This document shows, piece after piece, positions 9,277 to 16,404 of a stretch of 64,000 bases of DNA. Below the pieces are notes generated by a model that saw only the letters and a list, made by a program, of their open reading frames with translations, was not told the DNA's origin and did not search any database. A program made the translations under genes and the position numbers. Position 1 is the first letter of the stretch. Each line of letters opens with the position of its first letter. Source of the DNA: JAXGQE01 sp040766585 (GTDB lineage: Bacteria > Bacillota > SLNR01); assembly GCA_040766585.1 (NCBI GenBank), contig JAXGQE010000011.1, positions 1-64,000 of the forward strand, read 5' to 3'.

Positions 9277-9799
9277 ATCAAAGAAAATCCTGCTAATACT
9301 GATATTCTATCATTATGCACGGACATTGTGAAATAAAATGTATAGTGAAGGAATATCAAAAACGTGTGATTCGCTTAACCGATGATGGACACTCTCTGTT
9401 TTAGTAGAGTATGCAGCAATGCGTCCAGAGATTTCAATGGGAAACAATCTGTACAGATGCATTCCTTTCGCAAGAGGAAACAACATCGTGGAAGATCCCC
9501 TCGATCGTTACTTATGAATGCTTTGAATTCGGTTCAGCACCCGGTTTTCGGAACCCGTACACGCATGGTTTATCGCATCTGATAGAATCAAAACCGCCAG
9601 TGAGGAGAATCCTGGTTACTGTCGGAGTTGAATTTGAGTTGAGAAATGCGAGGTTACTAAGTTATTCGAAAAGATACTTTTTTGGGTCAGAAGGGGACCC
9701 TGTATGCATGGAGTAATTGTCCAAATAGGACAATGAATGCTTACCCATGTTTTATCGAGGCTGAATCGGGAGAAAATGTATTTATAGGGAGATATTGAA
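9277..9799. other. Intergenic region of 523 bases without a credible gene
   Basis: Apart from the importer promoter on the minus strand, this gap holds an inverted repeat ATTGTCC/GGACAAT with a 5-base spacer at 9716-9734, about 65 bases before the frameshifted GNAT gene, which could be an operator. A frame of 101 codons (9411-9716) exists, but it has no ribosome binding site and no recognisable motif. The region may include decayed sequence. Confidence 0.5.
9304..9332 (-). promoter_or_regulatory. Promoter of the osmoprotectant importer operon
   Basis: Read on the minus strand, TTCACA (9332-9327) and TAGAAT (9309-9304) are separated by 17 bp, each one mismatch from the sigma-A consensus. It lies about 58 bases upstream of the binding-protein start. 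Confidence 0.6.
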
Positions 9800-10275
9800 G
9801 TGCCGTCTGTTTCTGTTGAGATCGAAAGAATTACCGAAAAAAACTATCCTCTGTTTGACGACATGATTCACTGGAGAATGTCGGGACAGGAACGATCCGC
9901 GGAAGAAAAGTCTCAGAATGAAAAAAGGGAATTCATTAAACAGAGTAATGAATTGAAACGACAAGGTTTTTGGGTCTACGCTGCCAGGCATCAGGGTCGG
10001 TATGTGGGCTGGATAGCTTGCCTGTATATCCCGAAAGTAGGTGTATGGGAGCAAGGTGTTGTATTCGTAGATGAACTGTGGGTTGCACCATCATTCAGGG
10101 ATTCGGCGTGGGTGGACACCTTTTGGCCAAAGCGTTTGATATGCAAAATGAGTACGAGGCGAGAGAGGTTCGATTGTATACGGGGATTGACAATGCAGCA
10201 GCACAAAGGCTGTTTTCGAAATCGGGATTTCAGTTTTCCGGGAAAGCTTGCTATATGCGTTCATCAAAGAAATGA
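9800..10275 (+). pseudogene. GNAT family N-acetyltransferase interrupted by a frameshift
   Basis: The first reading frame starts at GTG 9800 and runs in GNAT style up to VDELWVAPSFR near 10100. The motif that should follow, GFGVGGHLLAKAF with the acetyl-CoA pyrophosphate loop, continues in another frame and ends with RLFSKSGFQF and a stop at 10275. Restoring one G in the GGG run at about 10098-10101 joins the two parts into a normal protein of about 158 residues. Either this is a young pseudogene or a one-base deletion error in the assembly. The ribosome binding site (AGGGAGA) is only moderate. The acceptor substrate is unknown. Confidence 0.8.
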
Positions 10276-10304
10276 ACCGAGATTCTCGGTTCATTTCTTT
10301 GATG
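10262..10304. terminator. 20-bp perfect hairpin, probable bidirectional terminator
   Basis: CATCAAAGAAATGAACCGAG at 10262-10281 is the exact complement of 10285-10304 with a three-base loop (ATT). The 5' arm covers the last codons and stop of the frameshifted acetyltransferase. T-rich and A-rich parts of the arms could act as U-tracts in either direction. Confidence 0.7.
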
Positions 10305-10320
10305 GGATTATCATCAATCA

Positions 10321-10433
10321 ATGCAAATCAGATTGTATTCAAGGATCAACAATCCTGCAGCCGGTTACGCCGTTGGATTGGGTTTCATGTTCGGCATTGC
10401 CAACCACAGGCGGTCGCTTTTTGCTTTCGATTT
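10321..10433 (+). other. Possible decayed acetyltransferase tail
   Basis: In one frame this stretch reads QIRLYSRINNPAAGYAVGLGF, which resembles the C-terminal block of the upstream GNAT gene (VRLYTGIDNAAAQRLF followed by GFQF). The DNA segments 10323-10360 and 10162-10200 are also similar. There is no start region or ribosome binding site, so it is at most a remnant. Confidence 0.25.
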
Positions 10434-11249
10434 TCAAGATGACAGGATTCCTTCCAGTCTGGCAATCTCTACTTCCGATGCAATAAATCCGAAAGCGGGC
10501 CAATATTTTCCACCCAAGACCGCATGGAATCGGGAGTAGGCTTCATCCGTACGCCCATGAAACAGATGCCATAGACCCAAACCGTACCCGATGGTCCCGG
10601 CTGCCAGATCATTTTCCTTCATCAGTTCATGAATATCCGTTTCCTTCAGTTCCCCGCGAAAAAGCCTCAGGGTATTGAAGTAGTATACACTGTCTTCCTT
10701 GATGTCCGGATCGGATCCCACAGAATCCAGAAACTGCTGGGCTTCTTCTGTGCAATTCAGTCTGAGCAGGGTCATATAGAGCCAGTAGCTCAAAGGGATC
10801 CGCTGGTCATCGTTTGTATAAAGAGGCAGGTACTCTTCGTAGGCAGCCCGTGCTCCGGGAAAATCCCCCTGCAGCCAGCGAGCCAGCCCCAGATGGTACA
10901 GAATATCGAAATCCCCGGGATTCAGCTCATTGGCTTGAGAAAGATCTCGAGCGGCAGCCCCGAAACGGCGGATCGAGATGTACCGATGTCCTCGGTGGCG
11001 GTAGAGGGGAGCAAAGTCGGGATGTTCCTGCAGCGCTTGCGTGTATGCTGCAATGGACTCGTGGTACCTCCACAGATACGCCAGTCGGCGCCCTAGCATC
11101 ACTTTGTTTTCTGGATCATCCGGGTTCTGAGCCAAGGCAGTCTGAGCTTCAGCTAAATTCGCCTGCAGTGTGGCCAGCTCGTCACCGAGTGCGGGCTCTG
11201 CGTAATAAGGGGTCCCAAGAATGGAAATGATTTCGGGTCGTTCGGGCAT
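10434..11249 (-). CDS. Tetratricopeptide repeat protein
   Basis: The protein has 271 residues and an ATG start with a well-spaced AGGAGGG. No signal peptide or membrane segment is visible, so it is probably cytoplasmic. From about residue 45 it is built of helical TPR-like units (for example YHESIAAYTQALQEHPDFAPLY, then two further units with the A-x-x-x-P spacing), ending in a GLGLWHLFHGRTDEAYSRF unit. TPR proteins are protein-binding scaffolds and the partner cannot be named. It stands alone on the minus strand between a decayed acetyltransferase and a nitroreductase. Confidence 0.8.
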   Translation of the reverse strand: MPERPEIISILGTPYYAEPALGDELATLQANLAEAQTALAQNPDDPENKVMLGRRLAYLWRYHESIAAYTQALQEHPDFAPLYRHRGHRYISIRRFGAAARDLSQANELNPGDFDILYHLGLARWLQGDFPGARAAYEEYLPLYTNDDQRIPLSYWLYMTLLRLNCTEEAQQFLDSVGSDPDIKEDSVYYFNTLRLFRGELKETDIHELMKENDLAAGTIGYGLGLWHLFHGRTDEAYSRFHAVLGGKYWPAFGFIASEVEIARLEGILSS

Positions 11250-11545
11250 GGTGATCCCTCCTGGTCAGATTTGATGTTGCTTAATTCCACAGCGGTCGCG
11301 ATTCCCCTTCCGAGGCTGTATTGAAATGCGCATGCAAGAGGGATCACCCTTTGGCTTGATACAGTTTCGACCGCCTTGCTGGATCCCATTCAAAGGCTTG
11401 AGTGGAGAGCGAACTTTCCATATGGAAGTTCTTGATTTCCGCCTCCGGGAAGAGGAAAAATATCATTCGTTGCGAATACTGATATGTACATAAAAAAGCA
11501 TTGTTCAGCTGCCAAATCAATACTATTCGGAAAGGTGTGATTCTC
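11250..11545. other. Divergent intergenic region
   Basis: This stretch of about 296 bases lies between the divergently transcribed TPR gene and nitroreductase gene. No clear promoter pair, dyad or RNA element was recognised. It ends with GGAAAGGTG as the nitroreductase ribosome binding site. Confidence 0.4.
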
Positions 11546-12124
11546 ATGAATGTGTTTGATGCAATTGCTACAAGAAGGACCATTCGAAAATACGATCAGA
11601 CAAAACGTGTACCCACGGAGATTCTGAAAAATGCCGTGGATTGTGCGCGCCTGTCTCCTGTGGGTGGGAACTTTCAGTCTTTAAAGTTTGCCGTGGTTGA
11701 GAATCCGCAAATGGTCGAAGATATTTTCCACATTACAAAGTGGGGCATGCATTTGCCGGGCGACAGCGGAAATCCCAAAGAAGGAGAACATCCCACAGCG
11801 TTTATTGCGATTCTGCACGACAAGAACATCAGCCAAAATGTTCCTCTAAACGATGCTGGAGCAGCTGCTCAAAGCATGATGGTGTATGCTTGGAGTGAAG
11901 GAGTGGCCAGCTGCTGGATCGGTAACATCGACCGCAAAAAAGCAACGGAAATCATGAATCTGCCGGATAATTTAAGCATTCACACGGTGGTGGCTATGGG
12001 ATATCCCGCCATGACAGCCCATGTGGAAGACCTGGTAGGAGAAGATACAAAGTATTTTTACCGGGGCGATGACTTTATCGTACCGAAGAGGAAAATGGAA
12101 GATATCCTGCTGCACTACAAATAG
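11546..12124 (+). CDS. Nitroreductase family protein
   Basis: The protein has 192 residues, starting at ATG 11546 with GGAAAGGTG about 10 bases upstream. The N terminus (DAIATRRTIRKYD) is the conserved FMN-phosphate contact of the nitroreductase fold. LSPVGGNFQSLKFAVV is the second FMN contact and DAGAAAQSMMVYAWSEGVASCWIG is the dimer-interface helix with a conserved Gly-Ser/Ala-rich patch. These homodimeric FMN proteins transfer hydride from NAD(P)H to nitro compounds, quinones or flavins. It is a short variant and its physiological substrate is open. An intrinsic terminator follows. Confidence 0.88.
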   Translation: MNVFDAIATRRTIRKYDQTKRVPTEILKNAVDCARLSPVGGNFQSLKFAVVENPQMVEDIFHITKWGMHLPGDSGNPKEGEHPTAFIAILHDKNISQNVPLNDAGAAAQSMMVYAWSEGVASCWIGNIDRKKATEIMNLPDNLSIHTVVAMGYPAMTAHVEDLVGEDTKYFYRGDDFIVPKRKMEDILLHYK

Positions 12125-12188
12125 AATCAGTCTGGGAAACAGAAGGCCGTCTGCAAACAGCCAATACCGAATTACGGCATGAGAATAT

Positions 12189-12228
12189 GGGGGCGGTGCC
12201 GAAGAGACAGCGTCCCCGAATATTTTTT
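12189..12228 (+). terminator. Intrinsic terminator after the nitroreductase gene
   Basis: GGGGGCG (12189-12195) pairs with CGTCCCC (12211-12217). AATAT/ATATT extends the stem around a GA bulge, and a run of T follows to 12228. Confidence 0.7.
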
Positions 12229-12264
12229 CAGGCCGCGGCAGGGCAGAAAATGACGGTTTACCTC

Positions 12265-12293
12265 TTGACAGAGCACGGGCTTTCTGTTGTAAT
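12265..12293 (+). promoter_or_regulatory. Promoter of the tRNA-Tyr/tRNA-Thr/tuf unit
   Basis: A perfect -35 TTGACA (12265-12270) is followed after 17 bp by TGTAAT (12288-12293), one mismatch from TATAAT. It stands about 50 bases before the first tRNA, as expected for a stable RNA promoter with a short leader. Confidence 0.8.
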
Positions 12294-12344
12294 GTATATG
12301 CAGTTGTGTTGCGGACTGAGATTGGCCGTATTCGCAACGAGTTC

Positions 12345-12430
12345 GGAGAGGTACCCGAGTTGGCCAAAGGGGGCAGACTGTAAATCTGCTGGCAATGCCT
12401 TCGCTGGTTCGAATCCAGCCCTCTCCACCA
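12345..12430 (+). tRNA. tRNA-Tyr (GTA)
   Basis: The acceptor stem GGAGAGG pairs with CCTCTCC (12420-12426), followed by A73 and an encoded CCA. The anticodon stem GCAGA/TCTGC holds loop CTGTAAA, giving anticodon GTA. A long class II variable arm is present, as expected for bacterial tRNA-Tyr, and the T arm reads GCTGG TTCGAAT CCAGC. Confidence 0.97.
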
Positions 12431-12444
12431 CGAATATCTTGAGG

Positions 12445-12520
12445 GCCCACGTAGCTCAGTCGGCAGAGCGTATCCTTGGTAAGGATAAGGTCACCGGTTC
12501 AATCCCGGTCGTGGGCTCCA
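12445..12520 (+). tRNA. tRNA-Thr (GGT)
   Basis: The acceptor stem GCCCACG pairs with CGTGGGC (12510-12516), with discriminator T and encoded CCA. The anticodon stem TATCC/GGATA holds loop TTGGTAA, giving anticodon GGT. It starts 14 bases after tRNA-Tyr and is the second gene of the same transcript, with EF-Tu gene copy 1 downstream. Confidence 0.97.
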
Positions 12521-12699
12521 TTTTTGTTTACAGGACTTGCCCGACTCAAGGATTGGGTCTGCAGTCAGAAGGATTCCATTTTTGTCTGTAGAAAATATCT
12601 CTCAGGTTTAAACCTCGGCTTCCCGCAGCTGTGTCCGGCTGCAGTGAGATCCCATGAAAGCCGTGTTCATTGTCAATAGTGCAAAGGAGGAAGGAAAAA

Positions 12700-13902
12700 A
12701 TGGCAAAGAAGAAGTTTGAAAGGACGAAACCGCATGTAAATGTGGGAACGATCGGGCATGTAGACCACGGGAAGACCACACTGACAGCAGCGATCACCCT
12801 GTGTTTGTCGAAGACGGGGATGTCGGAAGTAATGAGTTACGATATGATCGACAAAGCACCGGAAGAAAGAGACCGAGGGATCACCATCAACACCGCACAT
12901 GTAGAGTACGAGACAGAGAATCGGCACTACGCGCATGTAGACTGCCCAGGTCACGCGGACTATGTAAAGAACATGATCACCGGAGCAGCCCAGATGGACG
13001 GAGCGATCCTGGTGGTATCCGCAGCAGATGGGCCGATGCCGCAGACCCGGGAACACATTCTATTGGCACGACAGGTAGGGGTACCGAACATCGTGGTATT
13101 CTTGAACAAGGCCGACATGGTGGATGATCCGGAACTGATGGAACTGGTAGAGATGGAAGTACGGGATCTGCTGAGCCAGTATGAGTTTCCGGGAGACGAT
13201 ATACCGGTAATACCGGGATCAGCGCTGAAGGCCATGAACTGCGCCTGCGGATCACGGGAATGCCCGGACTGCAAAGCGATCTGGGATCTGATGGATGCGG
13301 TGGATTCCTACATACCGACACCGGTACGGGATACGGACAAGCCGTTTTTGATGCCGATTGAAGATGTATTTACCATCACAGGGCGAGGGACGGTAGTCAC
13401 CGGACGAATCGACCGAGGAGCAGTTAAGGTAGGGGATGAAGTCGAGATCGTCGGGATGATGGAAAAGTCACGGAAAGTAGTGGTCACCGGGGTAGAGATG
13501 TTCCGGAAGCTGTTGGATCAGGCGGTAGCCGGGGACAATGTGGGAACATTGCTGCGAGGCGTGGATAAGAACGATGTAGAGCGGGGACAGGTACTGGCGA
13601 AGCCGGGATCGATCAAACCGCATACGAAGTTTCAGGCGAATGTGTATGTGCTGTCGAAGGAAGAAGGCGGACGGCACACCCCGTTTTTCAATGGATACCG
13701 GCCGCAGTTTTATTTCCGGACAACGGATGTAACCGGGATGATCAAGCTGCCGGAAGGGGTAGAGATGGTTATGCCTGGGGACAACATCACCATGGGAATC
13801 GAACTGATCACCCCCATCGCCGTTGAAGAAGGACTGCGGTTTGCGATTCGGGAAGGCGGCCGTACTGTTGGCGCCGGTGTTGTAGCTACCATTGATGCGT
13901 AA
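12700..13902 (+). CDS. tuf: Elongation factor Tu, copy 1
   Basis: The protein has 400 residues. It delivers aminoacyl-tRNA to the ribosomal A site and hydrolyses GTP. GTPase motifs are GHVDHGKT (19-26), DCPGH (81-85) and NKAD (136-139), followed by the two beta-barrel domains. An insertion in the GTPase domain carries four cysteines (181, 183, 188 and 191) that could bind zinc. The start is at the ATG after AAAGGAGGAAGG rather than 30 bases earlier. It is encoded after two tRNA genes and before rpmG-secE-nusG. It is almost identical to copy 2 (29317-30519): five silent differences, all in the 3' half, and the ribosome binding site is also shared. Confidence 0.98.
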   Translation: MAKKKFERTKPHVNVGTIGHVDHGKTTLTAAITLCLSKTGMSEVMSYDMIDKAPEERDRGITINTAHVEYETENRHYAHVDCPGHADYVKNMITGAAQMDGAILVVSAADGPMPQTREHILLARQVGVPNIVVFLNKADMVDDPELMELVEMEVRDLLSQYEFPGDDIPVIPGSALKAMNCACGSRECPDCKAIWDLMDAVDSYIPTPVRDTDKPFLMPIEDVFTITGRGTVVTGRIDRGAVKVGDEVEIVGMMEKSRKVVVTGVEMFRKLLDQAVAGDNVGTLLRGVDKNDVERGQVLAKPGSIKPHTKFQANVYVLSKEEGGRHTPFFNGYRPQFYFRTTDVTGMIKLPEGVEMVMPGDNITMGIELITPIAVEEGLRFAIREGGRTVGAGVVATIDA

Positions 13903-13943
13903 ACTGCCGGAAAGCGCTGAACCGCAATTTTCAAGCCCTTCTC

Positions 13944-13972
13944 TTGACTTTTAAAATATTGTATGATAGATT
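13944..13972 (+). promoter_or_regulatory. Possible promoter upstream of rpmG
   Basis: TTGACT (13944-13949) and TAGATT (13967-13972) are separated by 17 bp. A better-looking TATGAT at 13962-13967 is too close at 12 bp. It is located 55 bases before the rpmG start, so rpmG-secE-nusG may be transcribed independently of tuf. Confidence 0.5.
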
Positions 13973-14027
13973 TATATGGCGATAGTTGCAGAATATTTGG
14001 TTTGCTGCTGTTAGGGAGGTGGCAATG

Positions 14028-14177
14028 ATGCGGGTCAGTATCACTCTGGCTTGTGGTGAATGTAAGAGAAGGAACTACATTACTACAAAGAACAAAAAGA
14101 ATGATGCCAATCGGATTGAGATGAAGAAGTACTGCGGTCACTGTAAAGTACATACACTGCACAGGGAAACACGATAG
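14028..14177 (+). CDS. rpmG: 50S ribosomal protein L33
   Basis: A protein of 49 residues with the four cysteines of the zinc-binding L33 form (Cys9, Cys12, Cys36, Cys39) in LACGECKRRNY and KKYCGHCKVH. The zinc form contrasts with the zinc-free paralogue some Firmicutes express under zinc limitation. GGGAGGTGG precedes two adjacent ATG codons (14025 and 14028). The second gives the usual MRV start. It sits in the usual place upstream of secE-nusG. Confidence 0.95.
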   Translation: MRVSITLACGECKRRNYITTKNKKNDANRIEMKKYCGHCKVHTLHRETR

Positions 14178-14218
14178 AGCGGGTACGGCTGTTTCCGTAG
14201 GCTCTCCATCGGTTGAAT

Positions 14219-14290
14219 AGGCTCGCAGTTCCCTGAGGGGAGAAATGGCTCCAACTGGATGATCAGGAGCTGCTGCGAGCCTTTGTTTTT
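14219..14290 (+). terminator. Terminator-like hairpin between rpmG and secE
   Basis: AGGCTCGCAG (14219-14228) pairs with CTGCGAGCCT (14273-14282) around a 44-base loop that itself contains a GCTCC/GGAGC helix; TTTGTTTTT follows. Its position inside the expected operon suggests partial termination or an mRNA processing structure. Confidence 0.65.
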
Positions 14291-14325
14291 GTATTCTAGA
14301 CCGTTGAAGTTAGGATGTGAGTGAG

Positions 14326-14529
14326 ATGAACCGGATCGCGAAGATGTATGAAAGAACCAAACGGTTTTTCAAAGAGCTGCGTTCGGAACTGAAAAAGGTT
14401 ATCTGGCCCACGAGAAAAGAGACCATGCAGTACACCATGATTGTCGTCGGCGGGGTGGCTGTCGTTTCGCTGTTTATTTTCTTGATCGATTCGATTTTCA
14501 GCAGTTTGCTGCGGCTAATAATTAACTGA
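14326..14529 (+). CDS. secE: Preprotein translocase subunit SecE
   Basis: About 67 residues with one transmembrane helix near the C terminus (MIVVGGVAVVSLFIFLI) and the conserved amphipathic motif ELKKVIWPTRKE just before it, the signature of single-helix SecE. SecE clamps the SecY channel (secY is at 39920 in this window). A GTG at 14317 is in frame, but it would sit only one base from the TAGGA ribosome binding site, so the ATG at 14326 with about 10-base spacing is preferred. nusG follows, as is usual. Confidence 0.95.
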   Translation: MNRIAKMYERTKRFFKELRSELKKVIWPTRKETMQYTMIVVGGVAVVSLFIFLIDSIFSSLLRLIIN

Positions 14530-14572
14530 TTAGGAGGTACGGAATCAATCTTGTCTTGTGATTCCGGATATT

Positions 14573-15097
14573 ATGGAGAAGAACTGGTATGTGGTGCACA
14601 CCTATTCAGGATATGAGAATAAAGTGAAAGCAAACCTGGAAAAACGAGTTGACTCGATGAACATGCACGACAAAATTTTTCGGGTCCTTGTTCCTATGGA
14701 AGAAGAAGTTGAGATTAAAAACGGCAAGAAGAAAACCACCAAGAAAAAAGTATTTCCGGGCTATGTGCTGGTGGAGATGATCGTCACGGACGACTCCTGG
14801 TATGTGGTCAGAAATACGCCGGGTGTGACCGGATTCGTTGGGTCGGGTTCAAAACCCATCTCTCTGCAGGATTCGGAAGTCAAGGCGATTATGCGGCAGA
14901 TGGGTATGGAAGAAGCCAGACCCAAGGTTGCATTCCAGCTGAAGGAAACTGTCAAAGTGATTACCGGACCTTTTGATGGATTCGTCGGTACCATTGATGA
15001 AATCAATCCGGAACGCGGCAAGTTAAAAGTCCGGGTGTCCATGTTTGGTCGGGAAACACCCCTGGAACTGGATTTTTCACAAGTACAAAAGCTGTAG
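14573..15097 (+). CDS. nusG: Transcription termination/antitermination factor NusG
   Basis: About 174 residues, consisting of an NGN domain (NWYVVHTYSGYENKVKANLE at the start, GYVLVEM, VRNTPGVTGFVG) that binds RNA polymerase and a C-terminal KOW domain (VKVITGPFDGFVGTIDEINPE) that contacts Rho or S10. The ATG at 14573 gives the usual N terminus. A GTG at 14558 would add MIPDI. The only good ribosome binding site, AGGAGGT at 14531-14537, is 20 to 35 bases away from these starts, so the exact start is uncertain. The first ribosomal stalk genes follow. Confidence 0.95.
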   Translation: MEKNWYVVHTYSGYENKVKANLEKRVDSMNMHDKIFRVLVPMEEEVEIKNGKKKTTKKKVFPGYVLVEMIVTDDSWYVVRNTPGVTGFVGSGSKPISLQDSEVKAIMRQMGMEEARPKVAFQLKETVKVITGPFDGFVGTIDEINPERGKLKVRVSMFGRETPLELDFSQVQKL

Positions 15098-15111
15098 TCT
15101 CATGATCGGGA

Positions 15112-15141
15112 TCCCTGTTCCGGCAAGGAAACTTGCAGGGA
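15112..15141 (+). promoter_or_regulatory. Hairpin with GAAA tetraloop in the rplK leader
   Basis: TCCCTG (15112-15117) pairs with CAGGGA (15136-15141), and inside it CAAG-GAAA-CTTG forms a GNRA-capped helix with a TTCCGG bulge on one side. It lies 43 bases before rplK. In several bacteria L1 represses rplKA through a leader structure, so a regulatory role is possible but not shown. Confidence 0.4.
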
Positions 15142-15183
15142 CTTTCTTCTGTGTAAGACTAGGTATGAAGGGAGGTGCAAAGA

Positions 15184-15606
15184 ATGGCTAAGAAAGTAAT
15201 CGGTATGGTTAAACTGCAGATTCCGGCAGGGAAAGCGAACCCGGCTCCGCCTGTTGGACCGGCACTGGGACAGCACGGCGTCAATATTATGGGTTTCTGC
15301 AAAGAGTTCAATGAAAAAACAACCCAGCAGATGGGCCTGATTATCCCTGTAGAAATCACGGTCTATGCAGACAGATCGTATTCTTTCATATTAAAGACTC
15401 CGCCTGCAGCAGTACTGCTGAAGAAAGCGGCTGGAATTGAAAGAGGATCGGGAGAGCCCAACAAGGTAAAGGTTGCAAAAGTCTCCAGTGCGAAAGTCAG
15501 AGAGATTGCTGAACTGAAGATGGAGGATCTGAATGCGGCTTCTGTGGAAGCAGCCATGAGGATGGTTGAAGGAACAGCACGAAGCATGGGTATTGAAATC
15601 GAGTAA
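15184..15606 (+). CDS. rplK: 50S ribosomal protein L11
   Basis: The protein has 140 residues, the usual bacterial length. The N-terminal domain carries LQIPAGKANPAPPVGPALG with the proline pair that forms the thiostrepton-binding region, and the C-terminal RNA-binding domain ends MRMVEGTARSMGIEI. It forms the GTPase-associated centre with 23S rRNA. The ATG at 15184 is set by AAGGGAGGT 8 bases upstream. Followed 51 bases later by rplA in the classical order. Confidence 0.98.
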   Translation: MAKKVIGMVKLQIPAGKANPAPPVGPALGQHGVNIMGFCKEFNEKTTQQMGLIIPVEITVYADRSYSFILKTPPAAVLLKKAAGIERGSGEPNKVKVAKVSSAKVREIAELKMEDLNAASVEAAMRMVEGTARSMGIEIE

Positions 15607-15657
15607 GGTAATTAGTGGGAGGATTGTATCCGTTACTACCACGAAGGAGGAAGTAAA

Positions 15658-16359
15658 ATGTCAAAGCACGGTAAGAATTATATGAAGGCGGTCGAAAAAA
15701 TCGATCGATCCAAAATCTACGACGCGATGGAAGCGGTTGAACTGATTAAAGAAGTCTCAAACGCCAAGTTTGATGAATCGGTTGAAGCTGCGGTACGGCT
15801 GGGTGTCAATCCCCGGCATGCGGATCAGATGATTCGTGGAACCGTAGTTCTTCCTAATGGAACAGGCAAGTCGCAGTCAGTACTGGTTTTTGCCAAAGGA
15901 GACAAAGCCAAGGAAGCCGAAGAGGCCGGTGCCGATTATGTTGGAGCGGAAGATATGGTAGCCAAAATTGAAGGCGGATGGACAGATTTTGATGTGGCTG
16001 TGGCCACTCCGGATATGATGGGTATGGTAGGTAAACTAGGAAGAGTCTTGGGTCCAAAAGGCCTGATGCCCAACCCCAAGACAGGAACCGTCACATTCGA
16101 ACTCAAAAACGCCATTGCGGAGATCAAAGCGGGTAAAATTGAGTATCGGGTAGACAAAGCCGGTATTATCCATGCCCCTATCGGTAAGGTATCATTTACA
16201 GCCGATCAGCTGCATGAAAATCTTTCGGTTTTGATTGATGTGCTGATCAAAGCAAAACCAGCCAGCGCAAAAGGGAACTACATGCGGTCCGTAACCGTGT
16301 CCTCTACCATGGGGCCTGGAATCAGCGTAAATCCGCAGAGTGTTCAGAAACCGAAATAA
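15658..16359 (+). CDS. rplA: 50S ribosomal protein L1
   Basis: The protein has 233 residues with a GAAGGAGGA ribosome binding site. The family signature lies in LGRVLGPKGLMPNPKTGTV at about residues 123-141. L1 forms the stalk at the E site and in many bacteria binds its own mRNA leader to repress rplKA translation. Length and motifs are normal. A consensus promoter for rplJ begins 9 bases after its stop. Confidence 0.98.
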   Translation: MSKHGKNYMKAVEKIDRSKIYDAMEAVELIKEVSNAKFDESVEAAVRLGVNPRHADQMIRGTVVLPNGTGKSQSVLVFAKGDKAKEAEEAGADYVGAEDMVAKIEGGWTDFDVAVATPDMMGMVGKLGRVLGPKGLMPNPKTGTVTFELKNAIAEIKAGKIEYRVDKAGIIHAPIGKVSFTADQLHENLSVLIDVLIKAKPASAKGNYMRSVTVSSTMGPGISVNPQSVQKPK

Positions 16360-16368
16360 TGTCATCAG

Positions 16369-16397
16369 TTGACACGTTTGGCGCCTTGTGATATAAT
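16369..16397 (+). promoter_or_regulatory. Consensus promoter for rplJ-rplL
   Basis: Perfect TTGACA (16369-16374) and perfect TATAAT (16392-16397) with a 17-bp spacer. Both hexamers match the consensus exactly, which is rare. It allows L10 and L12 to be produced independently of the upstream genes. Confidence 0.92.
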
Positions 16398-16404
16398 CCA
16401 CAAG

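Noticed and set aside
9411..9716. Open frame of 101 codons in the gap before the acetyltransferase
   Set aside because: No ribosome binding site, no recognisable motif and low-quality composition; probably chance.
13962..13967. TATGAT as -10 box for the TTGACT at 13944
   Set aside because: Spacing of 12 bp is too short; TAGATT at 17 bp was used instead.
14219..14290. tRNA-Trp gene between rpmG and secE
   Set aside because: No CCA anticodon loop, acceptor pairing or T arm could be fitted; the element is a hairpin with a T run.
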